Shown here: in pieces, positions 25,284 through 33,912 of the stretch | How the letters are laid out: every line of letters begins with the position of its first letter | Position numbering within the stretch: position 1 is the stretch's first letter | From: JBFHIJ01 sp041596515 | GTDB lineage: Bacteria; Bacteroidota; Ignavibacteria; Kapaibacteriales; UBA2268 | Assembly: GCA_041596515.1 (NCBI GenBank) | Contig: JBFHIJ010000003.1 | Location: forward strand, 1-64,000 | DNA: 64,000 nt | Direction: 5' to 3' | Notes under the pieces: generated by a model | What the model was told of the DNA's origin: nothing | Database searches by the model: none | Seen by the model: the letters and a program-made list of their open reading frames with translations, nothing else | Position numbers and translations under genes: made by a program

Positions 25284-26369
25284 TTATTTCTCTGATGAAT
25301 ATTTTAGCAACAGTTCTTTCGGGCGGATTATGCCTGCTTCGGTAATGAGACCAGTTATAAGCTTTGCAGGAGTAATGTCAAACCCATAATTAACGGCAGT
25401 GGAGTCTTTTGGTGAAGTCAGAATTTCTACCTCTTTTTCATGGCATATACCGGAAAAATAGCGAACTTCGTCACCATCTCTTTCTTCTATGGGTATATTT
25501 CTCCCTGATTTAAGAGTCATGTCTAATGTACTTAGTGGCATTGCTACGTAGAAAGGGACGTTATTGTCAAAAGCAGCTAAAGCTTTTAAGTAGGTTCCAA
25601 TTTTGTTGCAAACATCTCCATTTGCAGCAACTCGGTCACATCCGACTATCACTAAGTCTACCATGCCATTTTGCATCAAGTGCCCACCTGTATTATCTGC
25701 AACGATATCGTGAGAAATCCCTTCGTTTAGTAGCTCATAAGCAGTAATTTTACTCCCTTGATTCCTTGGGCGAGTTTCATCTACCCAGACGTGCAAATCA
25801 TACCCCAGTTCGTTTGCTAAATAGATTGGTGCTGTTGCTGTTCCGTAGTCTACTGTGGCAAACCAGCCTGCGTTACAGTGAGTTAGTATATTAACTTTAC
25901 CTTTATCATTATGAATTTGCTTTATCAGCTCCAGACCATGCCTGCCTATAGCAAGGTTCGTTTCTATGTCCTGCTGTGCCATTTTATTTGCGGAGGAGAG
26001 TAACTCTCGTATAATTGTATCTTTTGGCTTACTATCTTTAACAAACTGAATCTGCTTATCAATAGCCCATTTCAAATTTACCGCTGTCGGGCGTGCTTCT
26101 ATGAGGTTCTTTGCAGAGTCAATCAGCTCACTAGTATAATTATCACTATCGCGAAGTTCCCTTGCATAAAGATACACTCCGTAAGCAGCAGTAATCCCAA
26201 TAAGCGGAGCCCCGCGGACTATCATGTCTTTGATTGCATAAAATGCATCGTTGCCAGATTTTAAAGTTTTGATTTCAAAAGAAAATGGAATTTTAGTTTG
26301 ATCAATAACTTGAATATCAGAGTTGCTATCAGCCCAAATAGTTCTGTATTGTGAATCTTGTATTTTCAT
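25284..26369 (-). CDS. mtnA: S-methyl-5-thioribose-1-phosphate isomerase
   Basis: 361 residues, the normal MtnA length. It isomerises methylthioribose-1-phosphate (or 5-deoxyribose-1-phosphate) to the ribulose form in methionine or radical-SAM by-product salvage. Motifs: MIVRGAPLIGITAAYGVYL, THCNAGWFATVDYGTATAPI (catalytic Cys), DETRPRNQGSKITAYEL, and VGCDRVAANGDVCNKIGTY (catalytic Asp), which separate it from eIF2B subunits. It is the first gene of a two-gene operon with a class II aldolase-family gene. No mtnK, mtnP, mtnC or mtnD is in the window, so the full salvage route is not shown. Confidence 0.93.
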   Translation of the reverse strand: MKIQDSQYRTIWADSNSDIQVIDQTKIPFSFEIKTLKSGNDAFYAIKDMIVRGAPLIGITAAYGVYLYARELRDSDNYTSELIDSAKNLIEARPTAVNLKWAIDKQIQFVKDSKPKDTIIRELLSSANKMAQQDIETNLAIGRHGLELIKQIHNDKGKVNILTHCNAGWFATVDYGTATAPIYLANELGYDLHVWVDETRPRNQGSKITAYELLNEGISHDIVADNTGGHLMQNGMVDLVIVGCDRVAANGDVCNKIGTYLKALAAFDNNVPFYVAMPLSTLDMTLKSGRNIPIEERDGDEVRYFSGICHEKEVEILTSPKDSTAVNYGFDITPAKLITGLITEAGIIRPKELLLKYSSEK

Positions 26370-26663
26370 AAAATTTGGATATAATATTGAAACTTACATA
26401 AAAGAGAATTATATGCTAATATACTGAAAAAAATACTTTTATAAATTTCCAAATATTTTTTTTTACTGCATAATCCCATGCTTCTGATATAATCGGACTT
26501 AAATAGGTATAAAAGAATACTTGTAATAAAAACAATTCTCTAAATCCTTTTAAAAAAATGGAATTAAAACGGAATATTTGTACGTATTATTTCATTCTTT
26601 AGGAGTTTTTCCGTATTTTTGTAGATTGTGTAACTATAATTTACAATAGCGTAAACAAAATAT

Positions 26664-28133
26664 ATGGCTAAGTCACTGAGTATTCTTTTCGTATCGAGCG
26701 AAGTGTATCCTTTTGCAAAAGAAAGCGGAATAGGCGATGTTGCCTTTTCTCTTCCATTAGCTCTTAAGGATTTAGGTCACGACGTTCGTATTATGCTTCC
26801 TAAATACGGCACTATTTCAGAACGTAAAAATCGTATCCATGAGATTAATCGATTGAAAGATATGCCGATTCCGATGGGTGACGAAGAAGAACTGGCGACA
26901 GTTAAATCATCGTCTGTGCAAAATTCAAGGAACAAAGTCCAAGCTTATATCACTACCAATTATAAATATTTTGATTCCAAAAAAGGCGTTTACCATGACC
27001 CGGTTACTTGGGAAGAGTATCCTGATAATCCTGAACGCTTTATCTTCTTTAACAGAAGTGTGGTGGAAACATGTATGCTCCTTGGTTGGTATCCTGATAT
27101 CATACATTGCAATGGGTGGCAGACAGCTTTGATTCCGGCTTATGTAAATCACGTTTTTGCAGATAAATTTGTCAATACAAAAACTGTGTTTACTATTCAT
27201 AACCTGGGCACTCAGGGAGAGTCTCCTCTTTCTGTATTTGATAAAACGGGAATGCCTGAAGAACTAAAGACACACTTTAAACATAAAAATAAATTTAACT
27301 TTATGAAGGGCGGGATAATTTTTGCAGATCAGGTAACCACTGTAAGCGAAACTTATGCTGCAGAAGTACTGAAAGATAAATCTCTCAATAACGGACTTGA
27401 TAAAGTACTGAAAGAAAAAGGCGACACTTTTTCCGGTATCTTAAATGGCATAGACAAATGCACTTGGGATCCGAGAAAGGATAAAAGCATCCCTAAAAAA
27501 TATGAAGATGACTTCGCAGAATATAAAATGCATAACAAAGCTGAACTAATCAATCATGTGGAGTTTGACTATAAACCTAAGACTCCTCTTATAGGTATGA
27601 TTACCAGGATAGATAACCAAAAAGGTATACCTCTATTGCTTGAAAGTATCGAAGAGCTTATGGAAATGGATATTCAGTTACTTATGCTGGGTAGAGGTGA
27701 TGATGATTTGAAAGCTCAAATCAAAGTTATGACCGACAAATATCCTGAAAAGTTTAAATTTATCGATGAATTTAACGAAAAATTGGCTCACATGGTAGAG
27801 GCAGGAAGTGACTTCTACCTTATGCCGTCTCAGTTCGAACCTTGCGGATTGAACCTAATGTATTCCATAGTGTATGGTTCAATGCCTATTGTGCATGGAG
27901 TTGGCGGCATAGTCGAAACTGCTTATGATATAGACAAAGATGAAGAAAATGGTAACTCTATTGTATTCAATTCGTATGATAAAGGCAGCTTAATCGGAGC
28001 TGTAAAAAGAGCTACAGAACTTTTCTCTGATAAAGATCGCTTCCAAGAATTAGTAATTAGAAGCATGGAGCAAGATCAGTCTTGGAGCAAGTCCGTAGAT
28101 AAATACGTAAACATATATCAATCATTAATATAA
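26664..28133 (+). CDS. glgA: Glycogen/starch synthase (GT5)
   Basis: 489 residues. It transfers glucose from ADP-glucose to growing alpha-1,4-glucan. N-terminal GT5 catalytic domain: ILFVSSEVYPFAKESGIGDV...HDVRIMLPKYG, and HCNGWQTALIPAYV. The C-terminal GT-B half has IGMITRIDNQKGIPLL and MPSQFEPCGLNLMYSIVYGS. The usual KTGGLGD loop reads KESGIGD: the lysine is kept, while the first Gly is Ser and Leu is Ile. A TATTTTTG at 26614-26621 fits a Bacteroidota -7 element but has no good -33. A DUF4270-like lipoprotein gene follows at 22 bp, the common arrangement in Bacteroidota. Confidence 0.9.
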   Translation: MAKSLSILFVSSEVYPFAKESGIGDVAFSLPLALKDLGHDVRIMLPKYGTISERKNRIHEINRLKDMPIPMGDEEELATVKSSSVQNSRNKVQAYITTNYKYFDSKKGVYHDPVTWEEYPDNPERFIFFNRSVVETCMLLGWYPDIIHCNGWQTALIPAYVNHVFADKFVNTKTVFTIHNLGTQGESPLSVFDKTGMPEELKTHFKHKNKFNFMKGGIIFADQVTTVSETYAAEVLKDKSLNNGLDKVLKEKGDTFSGILNGIDKCTWDPRKDKSIPKKYEDDFAEYKMHNKAELINHVEFDYKPKTPLIGMITRIDNQKGIPLLLESIEELMEMDIQLLMLGRGDDDLKAQIKVMTDKYPEKFKFIDEFNEKLAHMVEAGSDFYLMPSQFEPCGLNLMYSIVYGSMPIVHGVGGIVETAYDIDKDEENGNSIVFNSYDKGSLIGAVKRATELFSDKDRFQELVIRSMEQDQSWSKSVDKYVNIYQSLI

Positions 28134-28155
28134 TTTTGAAAGGATTGGTCAAAGT

Positions 28156-29409
28156 ATGATCTTTAGCAAAGTGCATAAATTATTTGCGACTGCTCTTGTA
28201 GTTGTGTCTTCTATTTTTCTTTTTTCTTGTAATGACGAACCTACTTCTGTGGGGTATTCTTTAGTAAATGATACTTTGTCGTTTCATAATTTAAATAGCG
28301 AAACTGATGGTATTTTAGCTTCTTTGGAGTCGGAATATCGCCCTACATTGCAAACAAACGCAAAAGCTTTTTTTGTAGGTAAATCTAATGGAGTAAGTGC
28401 GGCTTCGTTACTGAGGTTTGACGGAGCTTTACCGGACAGTTTATTGAGCTTTTTGAAGGTAGAGGATATCCATTCTATCAAGCTGAAGCTATCACCATAT
28501 CGATATGTATTAGGAGATTCTGCAAATACTACTCAAAGCATGAAAATATATCAGCTTAATAAATTATGGACTTTTGATCTTACTTGGGATTCTGTGTTCA
28601 CAGGTAATACTCCTTATGATTATGTAGAGTCAGAAATTACTGCAAGTCCTCAAGTTGAGATTCCTTTGCAGGATTCTATGCAAAGAATTGAAATTGATTT
28701 GACTAACGATAAATTTAAAGCAGATTACCTTAGGTGGCTTGCTGAAGATGACAGAGATACTACTCAGACCTTGACTAACTGGGGGTTGCTTATAGCACCC
28801 GGAGACAATTCTGACCATATTAGCAGCTTTACGGCACAGCTGACCGGTAATGATGAGATTATCGGATATCCTGAACTTGAAATCATATATGACCATAAAG
28901 ACGGACGCTTAGATACGATTGCAACCAAGTCAAATATAGATGCTTCTATGATAAACTTGGAAGATCATAGTGAGGGTAAGTTTGATATGATGCTTAATGC
29001 TGAAATATTGGCAGAAATGAAAATAGATGTATCTGCAATACCTTTTAGAGCAGGTATTCATAAGTCCTATTTGGAATTTACGTTAGATAAAGAGAACTCT
29101 ATTTTAGGGAACTTTCCTGCAGATTCCATAATTGCAGCACAATTTTACAAAAAAGATTCCACTATTATCAGCTACTACTTTACAGGAGATGAAGATGGTG
29201 TCTTTAGGTTAGAGTTTATGCAACAAGCCGTGGAATACATAAAAGCTGCCGGAGGAAAAGGTACTATAGAGATGACTATTAATCGCTCAGGCGATGCAGG
29301 CAAAAAGTTAGATAGATTGAAATTTTATGGTATGGATGCTACCGATCCTGATAAGCGTCCAAAATTTAATATAGTATATTCTATGATTGTAGATAAAAAC
29401 AGGAAGTAA
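28156..29409 (+). CDS. DUF4270-like lipoprotein
   Basis: 417 residues. The signal peptide ends in SIFLFSC (Cys ~25), followed by NDEPTSVGYSLV. The short Asp/Glu-containing spacer after Cys suggests outer-membrane or surface display. The rest is beta-rich, with regions such as SLLRFDGALPDSLLSFLKVEDIHSIKLKLSP that fit the DUF4270 pattern of stress-type repeats, and a second repeat of similar character near residue 270-400. The position directly behind a GT5 glycogen synthase is the characteristic neighbourhood of DUF4270. AAAGGATT lies 10-15 nt before the ATG. The function of the family is unknown. Confidence 0.65.
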   Translation: MIFSKVHKLFATALVVVSSIFLFSCNDEPTSVGYSLVNDTLSFHNLNSETDGILASLESEYRPTLQTNAKAFFVGKSNGVSAASLLRFDGALPDSLLSFLKVEDIHSIKLKLSPYRYVLGDSANTTQSMKIYQLNKLWTFDLTWDSVFTGNTPYDYVESEITASPQVEIPLQDSMQRIEIDLTNDKFKADYLRWLAEDDRDTTQTLTNWGLLIAPGDNSDHISSFTAQLTGNDEIIGYPELEIIYDHKDGRLDTIATKSNIDASMINLEDHSEGKFDMMLNAEILAEMKIDVSAIPFRAGIHKSYLEFTLDKENSILGNFPADSIIAAQFYKKDSTIISYYFTGDEDGVFRLEFMQQAVEYIKAAGGKGTIEMTINRSGDAGKKLDRLKFYGMDATDPDKRPKFNIVYSMIVDKNRK

Positions 29410-30668
29410 TGATTACTATGACTAAGTTAAAGATATTTTTGGTCTTGTGTCTTATGTTTGCTTCCACAGACTTATTCTCGCAAGGTGGCTCCAATTACTC
29501 AGTTTTTGGCTTTGGAGATTTGAATAAAAATTATGGTGCAGCTTATGACGGTGTCGGTCAGACTTCTATAGCGTTCCCATCTTCTCACGGAATTAATAAG
29601 ACTAACCCGGCGATGTGGAGTTTTGTAGAGTTAACCAGGATGCAAATAGGCTATAACTTCAACCAGCATATTGTAACTTCAGATAACAGTGATACTCAAT
29701 ATCAAAACAATGGTAAAATCACAGGCTTGAATGGCTTATTTATGATAGATACTACCATGGGTGCAGCGGTCTCTTTTGGCTTGGAGCCTTACTCTTCAAT
29801 AAATTATTCTATTTCATCTCCAATTTCTCATATCTCAGGAGAAGACACTTTAAAGGGTAAAAATGTGTTTGATGGAAATGGTGGCATTTCTAAGTTACAT
29901 TTTGGATATTCCATGCACATAACTGATAACTTCACTCTTGGAGCACAGGTTTTTGCACTGTTTGGAATAGCAAAATATACAAACACTACTAATCTTTTTA
30001 ACGTAGATACTTATTATAGAGTGAGAGGCTATAAAGATGATTTCGAAGGTGGTGGCTATAAATTGGGTATCGCTTACAACTGGCACAAGCAAATATTTGC
30101 CGGTGCATTTTTTGAAAAGAACCCAACTTTAGATATCAATAATGAGACAAAGGACTACACTCCGGTTTCTATAAGTGATCAAGATTTGGATACTACTTAT
30201 AAAACATCGTATACTTCTGTAGTGCCCGATAGATTTGGGCTTGGTGTAGCTTATGTTACAGGTAAGTTTATACTTGGTGCTGATTTCGAGATGCAAAACT
30301 TTACCGATTTTACTTATAGAGCAGGTTCTCTTGACTTTAAGTACGACAACTCATGGAGAATGTCTTTCGGTGTAGAAAGAGTAGGAAATAAAAGCATTTT
30401 AGCAGACTATTATGATAAGATATCATATCGTTTTGGCGTAGGTATGAAAGATTTATATTACAATGTCAATGGAAGCGCTATTAAAGAATATTATGCTTCT
30501 TACGGCATGAAAATGCCTTTACCGGGTACCGCAGTCTTAGATGCGTCTATCACTGCAGGCGTGAGAGGCACTTCTGCTAATGGATTGCTAAAAGAATATT
30601 TTACAAAATTGACGTTTAACTTCAGCATTGGCGAAACATGGTTCAAACCGTTTAAACGCGAGTATTAA
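29409..30668 (+). CDS. Outer-membrane beta-barrel protein (FadL/PorV-like)
   Basis: 419 residues. The ATG overlaps the previous stop (TAATG); a second in-frame ATG lies 9 nt on. Signal peptide (LVLCLMFASTDLFSQ) then GGSNYSVFGFGDLNKNYGAAYDGVGQTSIAFPSSHGINKTNPAMW, the N-terminal signature of FadL-like barrels in Bacteroidota (NPA motif). Alternating hydrophobic strands run to a C-terminal WFKPFKREY. It is translationally coupled to the DUF4270-like lipoprotein, which suggests that the two act together at the outer membrane. The substrate is unknown; a lipid or hydrophobic-compound channel is a family-based guess. Confidence 0.75.
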   Translation: MITMTKLKIFLVLCLMFASTDLFSQGGSNYSVFGFGDLNKNYGAAYDGVGQTSIAFPSSHGINKTNPAMWSFVELTRMQIGYNFNQHIVTSDNSDTQYQNNGKITGLNGLFMIDTTMGAAVSFGLEPYSSINYSISSPISHISGEDTLKGKNVFDGNGGISKLHFGYSMHITDNFTLGAQVFALFGIAKYTNTTNLFNVDTYYRVRGYKDDFEGGGYKLGIAYNWHKQIFAGAFFEKNPTLDINNETKDYTPVSISDQDLDTTYKTSYTSVVPDRFGLGVAYVTGKFILGADFEMQNFTDFTYRAGSLDFKYDNSWRMSFGVERVGNKSILADYYDKISYRFGVGMKDLYYNVNGSAIKEYYASYGMKMPLPGTAVLDASITAGVRGTSANGLLKEYFTKLTFNFSIGETWFKPFKREY

Positions 30669-30756
30669 TTAGGATAATATTTGAACGAGTGCATTAGTAT
30701 TGTTTTGAAATGGAATTGCATTTGTTTTAGGATGCAATGTTCCCCTCAATATAGGA

Positions 30757-30776
30757 CTCTGACAAATCCGGGAATA
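30757..30776. repeat. Possible solitary end of the MITE-like element
   Basis: CTCTGACAAATCCGGGAATA resembles the element terminus (AATGACAAATCCGGGATT), but no body of the element is present in this 174 bp gap before hslV. It could be a relic or chance. Confidence 0.3.
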
Positions 30777-30842
30777 AGTAAAGAACCAGATATTTAATGT
30801 AGAGACGTATTCGCATAATTTTTAAGAATTAGGAAGGAAAAA

Positions 30843-31391
30843 ATGAGCAAAAAGAACTACCCTGAAGTCCGTTCTACTACCGTAATCGGCGTAATTAAAG
30901 ATGGCAAAGCTGCTTTAGGTGCTGATGGTCAGGTTTCTTTCGGTCATACCGTTATGAAACACAGCACTAAAAAAGTAAGAAAACTATATAATGACAAAAT
31001 TATGGTTGGGTTTGCCGGAGCTACGGCAGATGCTTTCACTCTTTTAGAAAGATTTGAAGAAAAGTTGGAATCTCACCATGGTCACTTGCAAAGAGCTTCT
31101 ATAGACCTTGCAAAAGAGTGGAGAACTGACCGTTACCTACGTAAGTTAGAAGCAATGATGGTGGTAATGGACAAAGATACCGCATTACTTATCAGTGGCA
31201 CAGGAGACGTTATCGAACCGGATGACAATATAATTGCTATCGGTTCCGGCGGGTCTTATGCTCTCTCAGCTGCCAGAGCTTTAAACAAACACTCTGACCT
31301 TTCTGCAAAAGAAATAGTAGAAGAATCACTTAAAATAGCAGGTGAAATCTGCATTTATACAAATCAAAATATCGTGATAGAAGAATTATAA
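30843..31391 (+). CDS. hslV: ATP-dependent protease subunit HslV
   Basis: 182 residues. It forms the double-hexamer threonine peptidase that degrades proteins unfolded by HslU in the cytoplasm. The sequence RSTTVIGVIKDGKAALGADGQVSFG places the nucleophile Thr at position 12, so an 11-residue propeptide (MSKKNYPEVRS) must be cut off; E. coli HslV has only the initiator Met there. The GSGGSYALSAARAL motif and C-terminal CIYTNQNI are typical. AGGAAGG precedes the ATG. HslU follows at 13 bp. Confidence 0.96.
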   Translation: MSKKNYPEVRSTTVIGVIKDGKAALGADGQVSFGHTVMKHSTKKVRKLYNDKIMVGFAGATADAFTLLERFEEKLESHHGHLQRASIDLAKEWRTDRYLRKLEAMMVVMDKDTALLISGTGDVIEPDDNIIAIGSGGSYALSAARALNKHSDLSAKEIVEESLKIAGEICIYTNQNIVIEEL

Positions 31392-31404
31392 AATCAGGAA
31401 AGCT

Positions 31405-32814
31405 ATGGAAAAGGATATAAAGGTACAAGAAAATAATTTACCGGTAGCTTCAGATGGAAAAAAAGCGGAGCTTACTCCTCGGCAGATTGTTGCCGAGTTA
31501 GATAAATACGTAATTGGTCAAAAAGAAGCCAAAAAAGCTGTTGCTATAGCTCTCAGAAACAGATGGCGTAGACAAAATGTAGAAGGCGCTATCAGAGATG
31601 AGATAATGCCAAATAATATAATTATGATAGGCCCTACCGGTGTAGGTAAAACTGAAATAGCAAGAAGGTTAGCCAAGCTTGTTAATGCTCCATTCGTGAA
31701 AGTTGAAGCTACAAAATTCACTGAAGTTGGGTATGTAGGCAGAGACGTTGAGTCTATGATTAGAGACTTGGCTGAGCGCGCCGTGGCAATTGTAAGAGAA
31801 GAGGAAGCTGAGAAGAAACAAGAATTAGCTCGCGAAGCAACAGAAAATAAAGTATTAGATATACTCATTCCTCCTGTCAAAAAATCGCCCTCTTTTGATA
31901 ATACTGACGAAAAAGAAGAAGAAGAAAACAGCAACACTCGCGAAAAGTTTAGAGCTATGCTTAGAAACGGTGTCTTAGACGAACGCGAAATAGAGTTGGA
32001 TATAACTGTGGACAGCACTCCTAATATGCAAGTCTTAGGCCCGATGGGGATGGACGAAATGGGAATGAATTTGCAAGACCTTTTTGGCAGCATAATGCCT
32101 AAGAAGAAGAAAAAGCGCAAACTCAAAGTCAAAGATGCAATGACAGTGCTCCAAAAAGAAGAAGCTGAAAAACTCATAGATATGGATGCAGTAGTGCAGG
32201 AAGCTCTTAGCAGAGCTGAAAATTCGGGTATTGTATTTATAGATGAAATAGATAAAGTAGCTTCTAAAAGCTCCAAAGGTAGTGGCCCGGAAGTTTCTCG
32301 CGAAGGTGTGCAAAGAGATTTGCTACCAATCGTCGAAGGTTCTACCGTAAATACCAAATACGGCTCGGTAAGGACTGACCACGTGCTGTTTATAGCATCA
32401 GGTGCATTCCATGTTTCTAAGCCCTCAGACTTAGTGCCTGAGCTTCAAGGACGCTTTCCTATTCGTGTAGAGCTAAACAGCTTGACAGAGGAAGATTTCG
32501 TAAAGATTTTGACTATCCCGGAAAATGCTCTTATTAAGCAATACCAGGCATTGGCAAAAACTGAAGCAATAGAGCTTAACTTTGACGAGTCTGCTATCAA
32601 AGAGATAGCAAAATTGGCAGCTCAAGTCAATTCGGAAATTACTAACATTGGTGCCAGAAGATTGCACACGATAATGTCTACCCTACTGGAAGAAACATTA
32701 TTTAATGCACCGGATAACATAGAAAGCAACGACGTACATATAAACGACAAAGTAGTTAGAGATAACTTAGGCTCAATAATCAAAAATCAAGATATGAGTA
32801 GATACATCCTATAA
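31405..32814 (+). CDS. hslU: ATP-dependent unfoldase subunit HslU
   Basis: 469 residues. AAA+ unfoldase of HslUV. The start LTPRQIVAELDKYVIGQKEAKKAVAIALRNRWRR is diagnostic. Walker A is GPTGVGKTE and Walker B is GIVFIDEIDKVAS. The family-specific I-domain lies between (~110-235) and includes a charged KEEEEN and KKKKKRK stretch. Sensor 2 is in NIGARRLHTIMSTLLEE. The C-terminus MSRYIL matches the tail that inserts into HslV to activate it. It is in an operon with hslV and ends at a hairpin 30 bp on. Confidence 0.97.
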   Translation: MEKDIKVQENNLPVASDGKKAELTPRQIVAELDKYVIGQKEAKKAVAIALRNRWRRQNVEGAIRDEIMPNNIIMIGPTGVGKTEIARRLAKLVNAPFVKVEATKFTEVGYVGRDVESMIRDLAERAVAIVREEEAEKKQELAREATENKVLDILIPPVKKSPSFDNTDEKEEEENSNTREKFRAMLRNGVLDEREIELDITVDSTPNMQVLGPMGMDEMGMNLQDLFGSIMPKKKKKRKLKVKDAMTVLQKEEAEKLIDMDAVVQEALSRAENSGIVFIDEIDKVASKSSKGSGPEVSREGVQRDLLPIVEGSTVNTKYGSVRTDHVLFIASGAFHVSKPSDLVPELQGRFPIRVELNSLTEEDFVKILTIPENALIKQYQALAKTEAIELNFDESAIKEIAKLAAQVNSEITNIGARRLHTIMSTLLEETLFNAPDNIESNDVHINDKVVRDNLGSIIKNQDMSRYIL

Positions 32815-32842
32815 GCTTTTCGAAAATTGATTTCTTACAAGG

Positions 32843-32873
32843 AGACATATACTATCAAGTGTATGTCTTTTTT
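32843..32873 (+). terminator. Rho-independent terminator after hslVU
   Basis: Stem AGACATATACT / AGTGTATGTCT with a 4 nt loop, then TTTTTTG. Confidence 0.85.
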
Positions 32874-32917
32874 GATTTTATACATATTATGTCATCAAGA
32901 AATATGGGGAAACATTT

Positions 32918-33089
32918 AAATCCAAAAATGTCATTTGAAAAGATTGAAAAGCTCTTAAGTGAATAGGTTGAAACCCTTTGTTCAATAAGCAATTACGTAA
33001 CATTTTCTTAAAGAGGAAGTAAGCATTCTCCATTAGTTCTACGGTCATTTACAGCACTATGATAACATCTAATGACATATCCGGGATTA
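32918..33089 (-). repeat. MITE-like intergenic element, copy 3
   Basis: Complete copy of about 172 bp in reverse orientation: AAATCCAAAAATGTCATTTG at the left end; GGTTGAAACCCTTTGTTCAA; GCAATTACGTAACATTTTCT; CGGTCATTTACAGCACTATG; ACATCTAATGACATATCCGG at the right end. It sits between the hslVU terminator and the stop of batE. Flanks read ...TTTAAA and TTAAAT..., a possible short target duplication. Confidence 0.88.
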
Positions 33090-33153
33090 AATAAAACCTC
33101 AGCCATTATATTAATAACTGAGGTTATATAAAAATACTAAATAGAGCATGTAT

Positions 33154-33912
33154 CTATATCATTTCAATATCATTGTCCATTATCCAGCCTACGTTACCGT
33201 CTGCCAATCTAATTTTTTTCCAGTCTCCTAATTCATCCAGTACTTCCAGCTTAGTCCCTTCGTGCAAAATAACTAAATCAGTAGAAGCATCATCCGGCGA
33301 AGTCTTTACATAAGAGCTTTCTGCAAAAACGATTGCTTCTTTGAGATTAGTCTCTTCGTTATAGGTTTGTATAGCAAATATTAAACTGAGTACTGTAATA
33401 AATACAAGTACAGAAGAGGCTGTAAAAGTGATTTTTTTGATACTTGGCACAGAGCTGTACAAAAAGACAATAAACGACGCACCGCCTAACCAAAATGCTA
33501 ATATAGCTAATCCGCCCCACATGCCTGAGGACAAAACACCTCTGACGCTATGCCACCATTCAGTAAAAAATGGCTTAGGTATGGTTTTGATTTTATCTAC
33601 TGTTTGCAAGTTTGCAATTTTCAAATTGAAGTTGATATCTTCGTCGCCGGGAGCTAAACGTTTAGCTCTTTCAAAATTTAATATAGCTGACGGTATCAGG
33701 TTTGATTTAAAATAAGCATTGCCAAGGTTATAGTATAGCTCCGACGTTTTATATCCCTGCTGAAGTAAGTCTTCGTATTGATCTATTGCCGTAGAGTACT
33801 CTTCTTTCATATAATGCTCATTTGCTTTTTTAAAAGCATCGTCTGTTGCATCAGCAAACAAGCTAAATGTAAAAGCAAGCAAAACAGTCAAAAATATCAT
33901 TATATTTTTCAT
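33154..33912 (-). CDS. batE: BatE-like TPR/SH3 membrane protein
   Basis: 252 residues. Signal peptide (residues 1-20). TPR repeats follow at ~22-105 (YSTAIDQYEDLLQQGYKTSELYYNLGNAYFKSNLIPSAILNFERAKRLAPGDEDINFNL). Two hydrophobic segments lie near 133-155 and 160-185, then a C-terminal bacterial SH3 domain (SYVKTSPDDAS...EGTKLEVLDELGDWKKIRLADGNVGWI). This order matches BatE of the Bacteroides aerotolerance operon. Its ATG overlaps batD by 4 bp, and GGAGG lies 6-7 nt before it. It probably acts in a periplasmic or inner-membrane Bat complex; the biochemical role is not established. Confidence 0.85.
   Translation of the reverse strand: MKNIMIFLTVLLAFTFSLFADATDDAFKKANEHYMKEEYSTAIDQYEDLLQQGYKTSELYYNLGNAYFKSNLIPSAILNFERAKRLAPGDEDINFNLKIANLQTVDKIKTIPKPFFTEWWHSVRGVLSSGMWGGLAILAFWLGGASFIVFLYSSVPSIKKITFTASSVLVFITVLSLIFAIQTYNEETNLKEAIVFAESSYVKTSPDDASTDLVILHEGTKLEVLDELGDWKKIRLADGNVGWIMDNDIEMI

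Noticed and set aside
31518..32357. A 279-codon open frame antisense to hslU
   Set aside because: It is fully contained in the conserved hslU reading frame, has no ribosome binding site and encodes a Ser/Thr-rich product without a family pattern.
33000..33020. CRISPR-like GTTGAAAC motif recurring in the intergenic repeats
   Set aside because: The motif lies inside a dispersed 175 bp element. Copies are kilobases apart, there is no regular spacing with unique spacers, and no cas gene is in the window.
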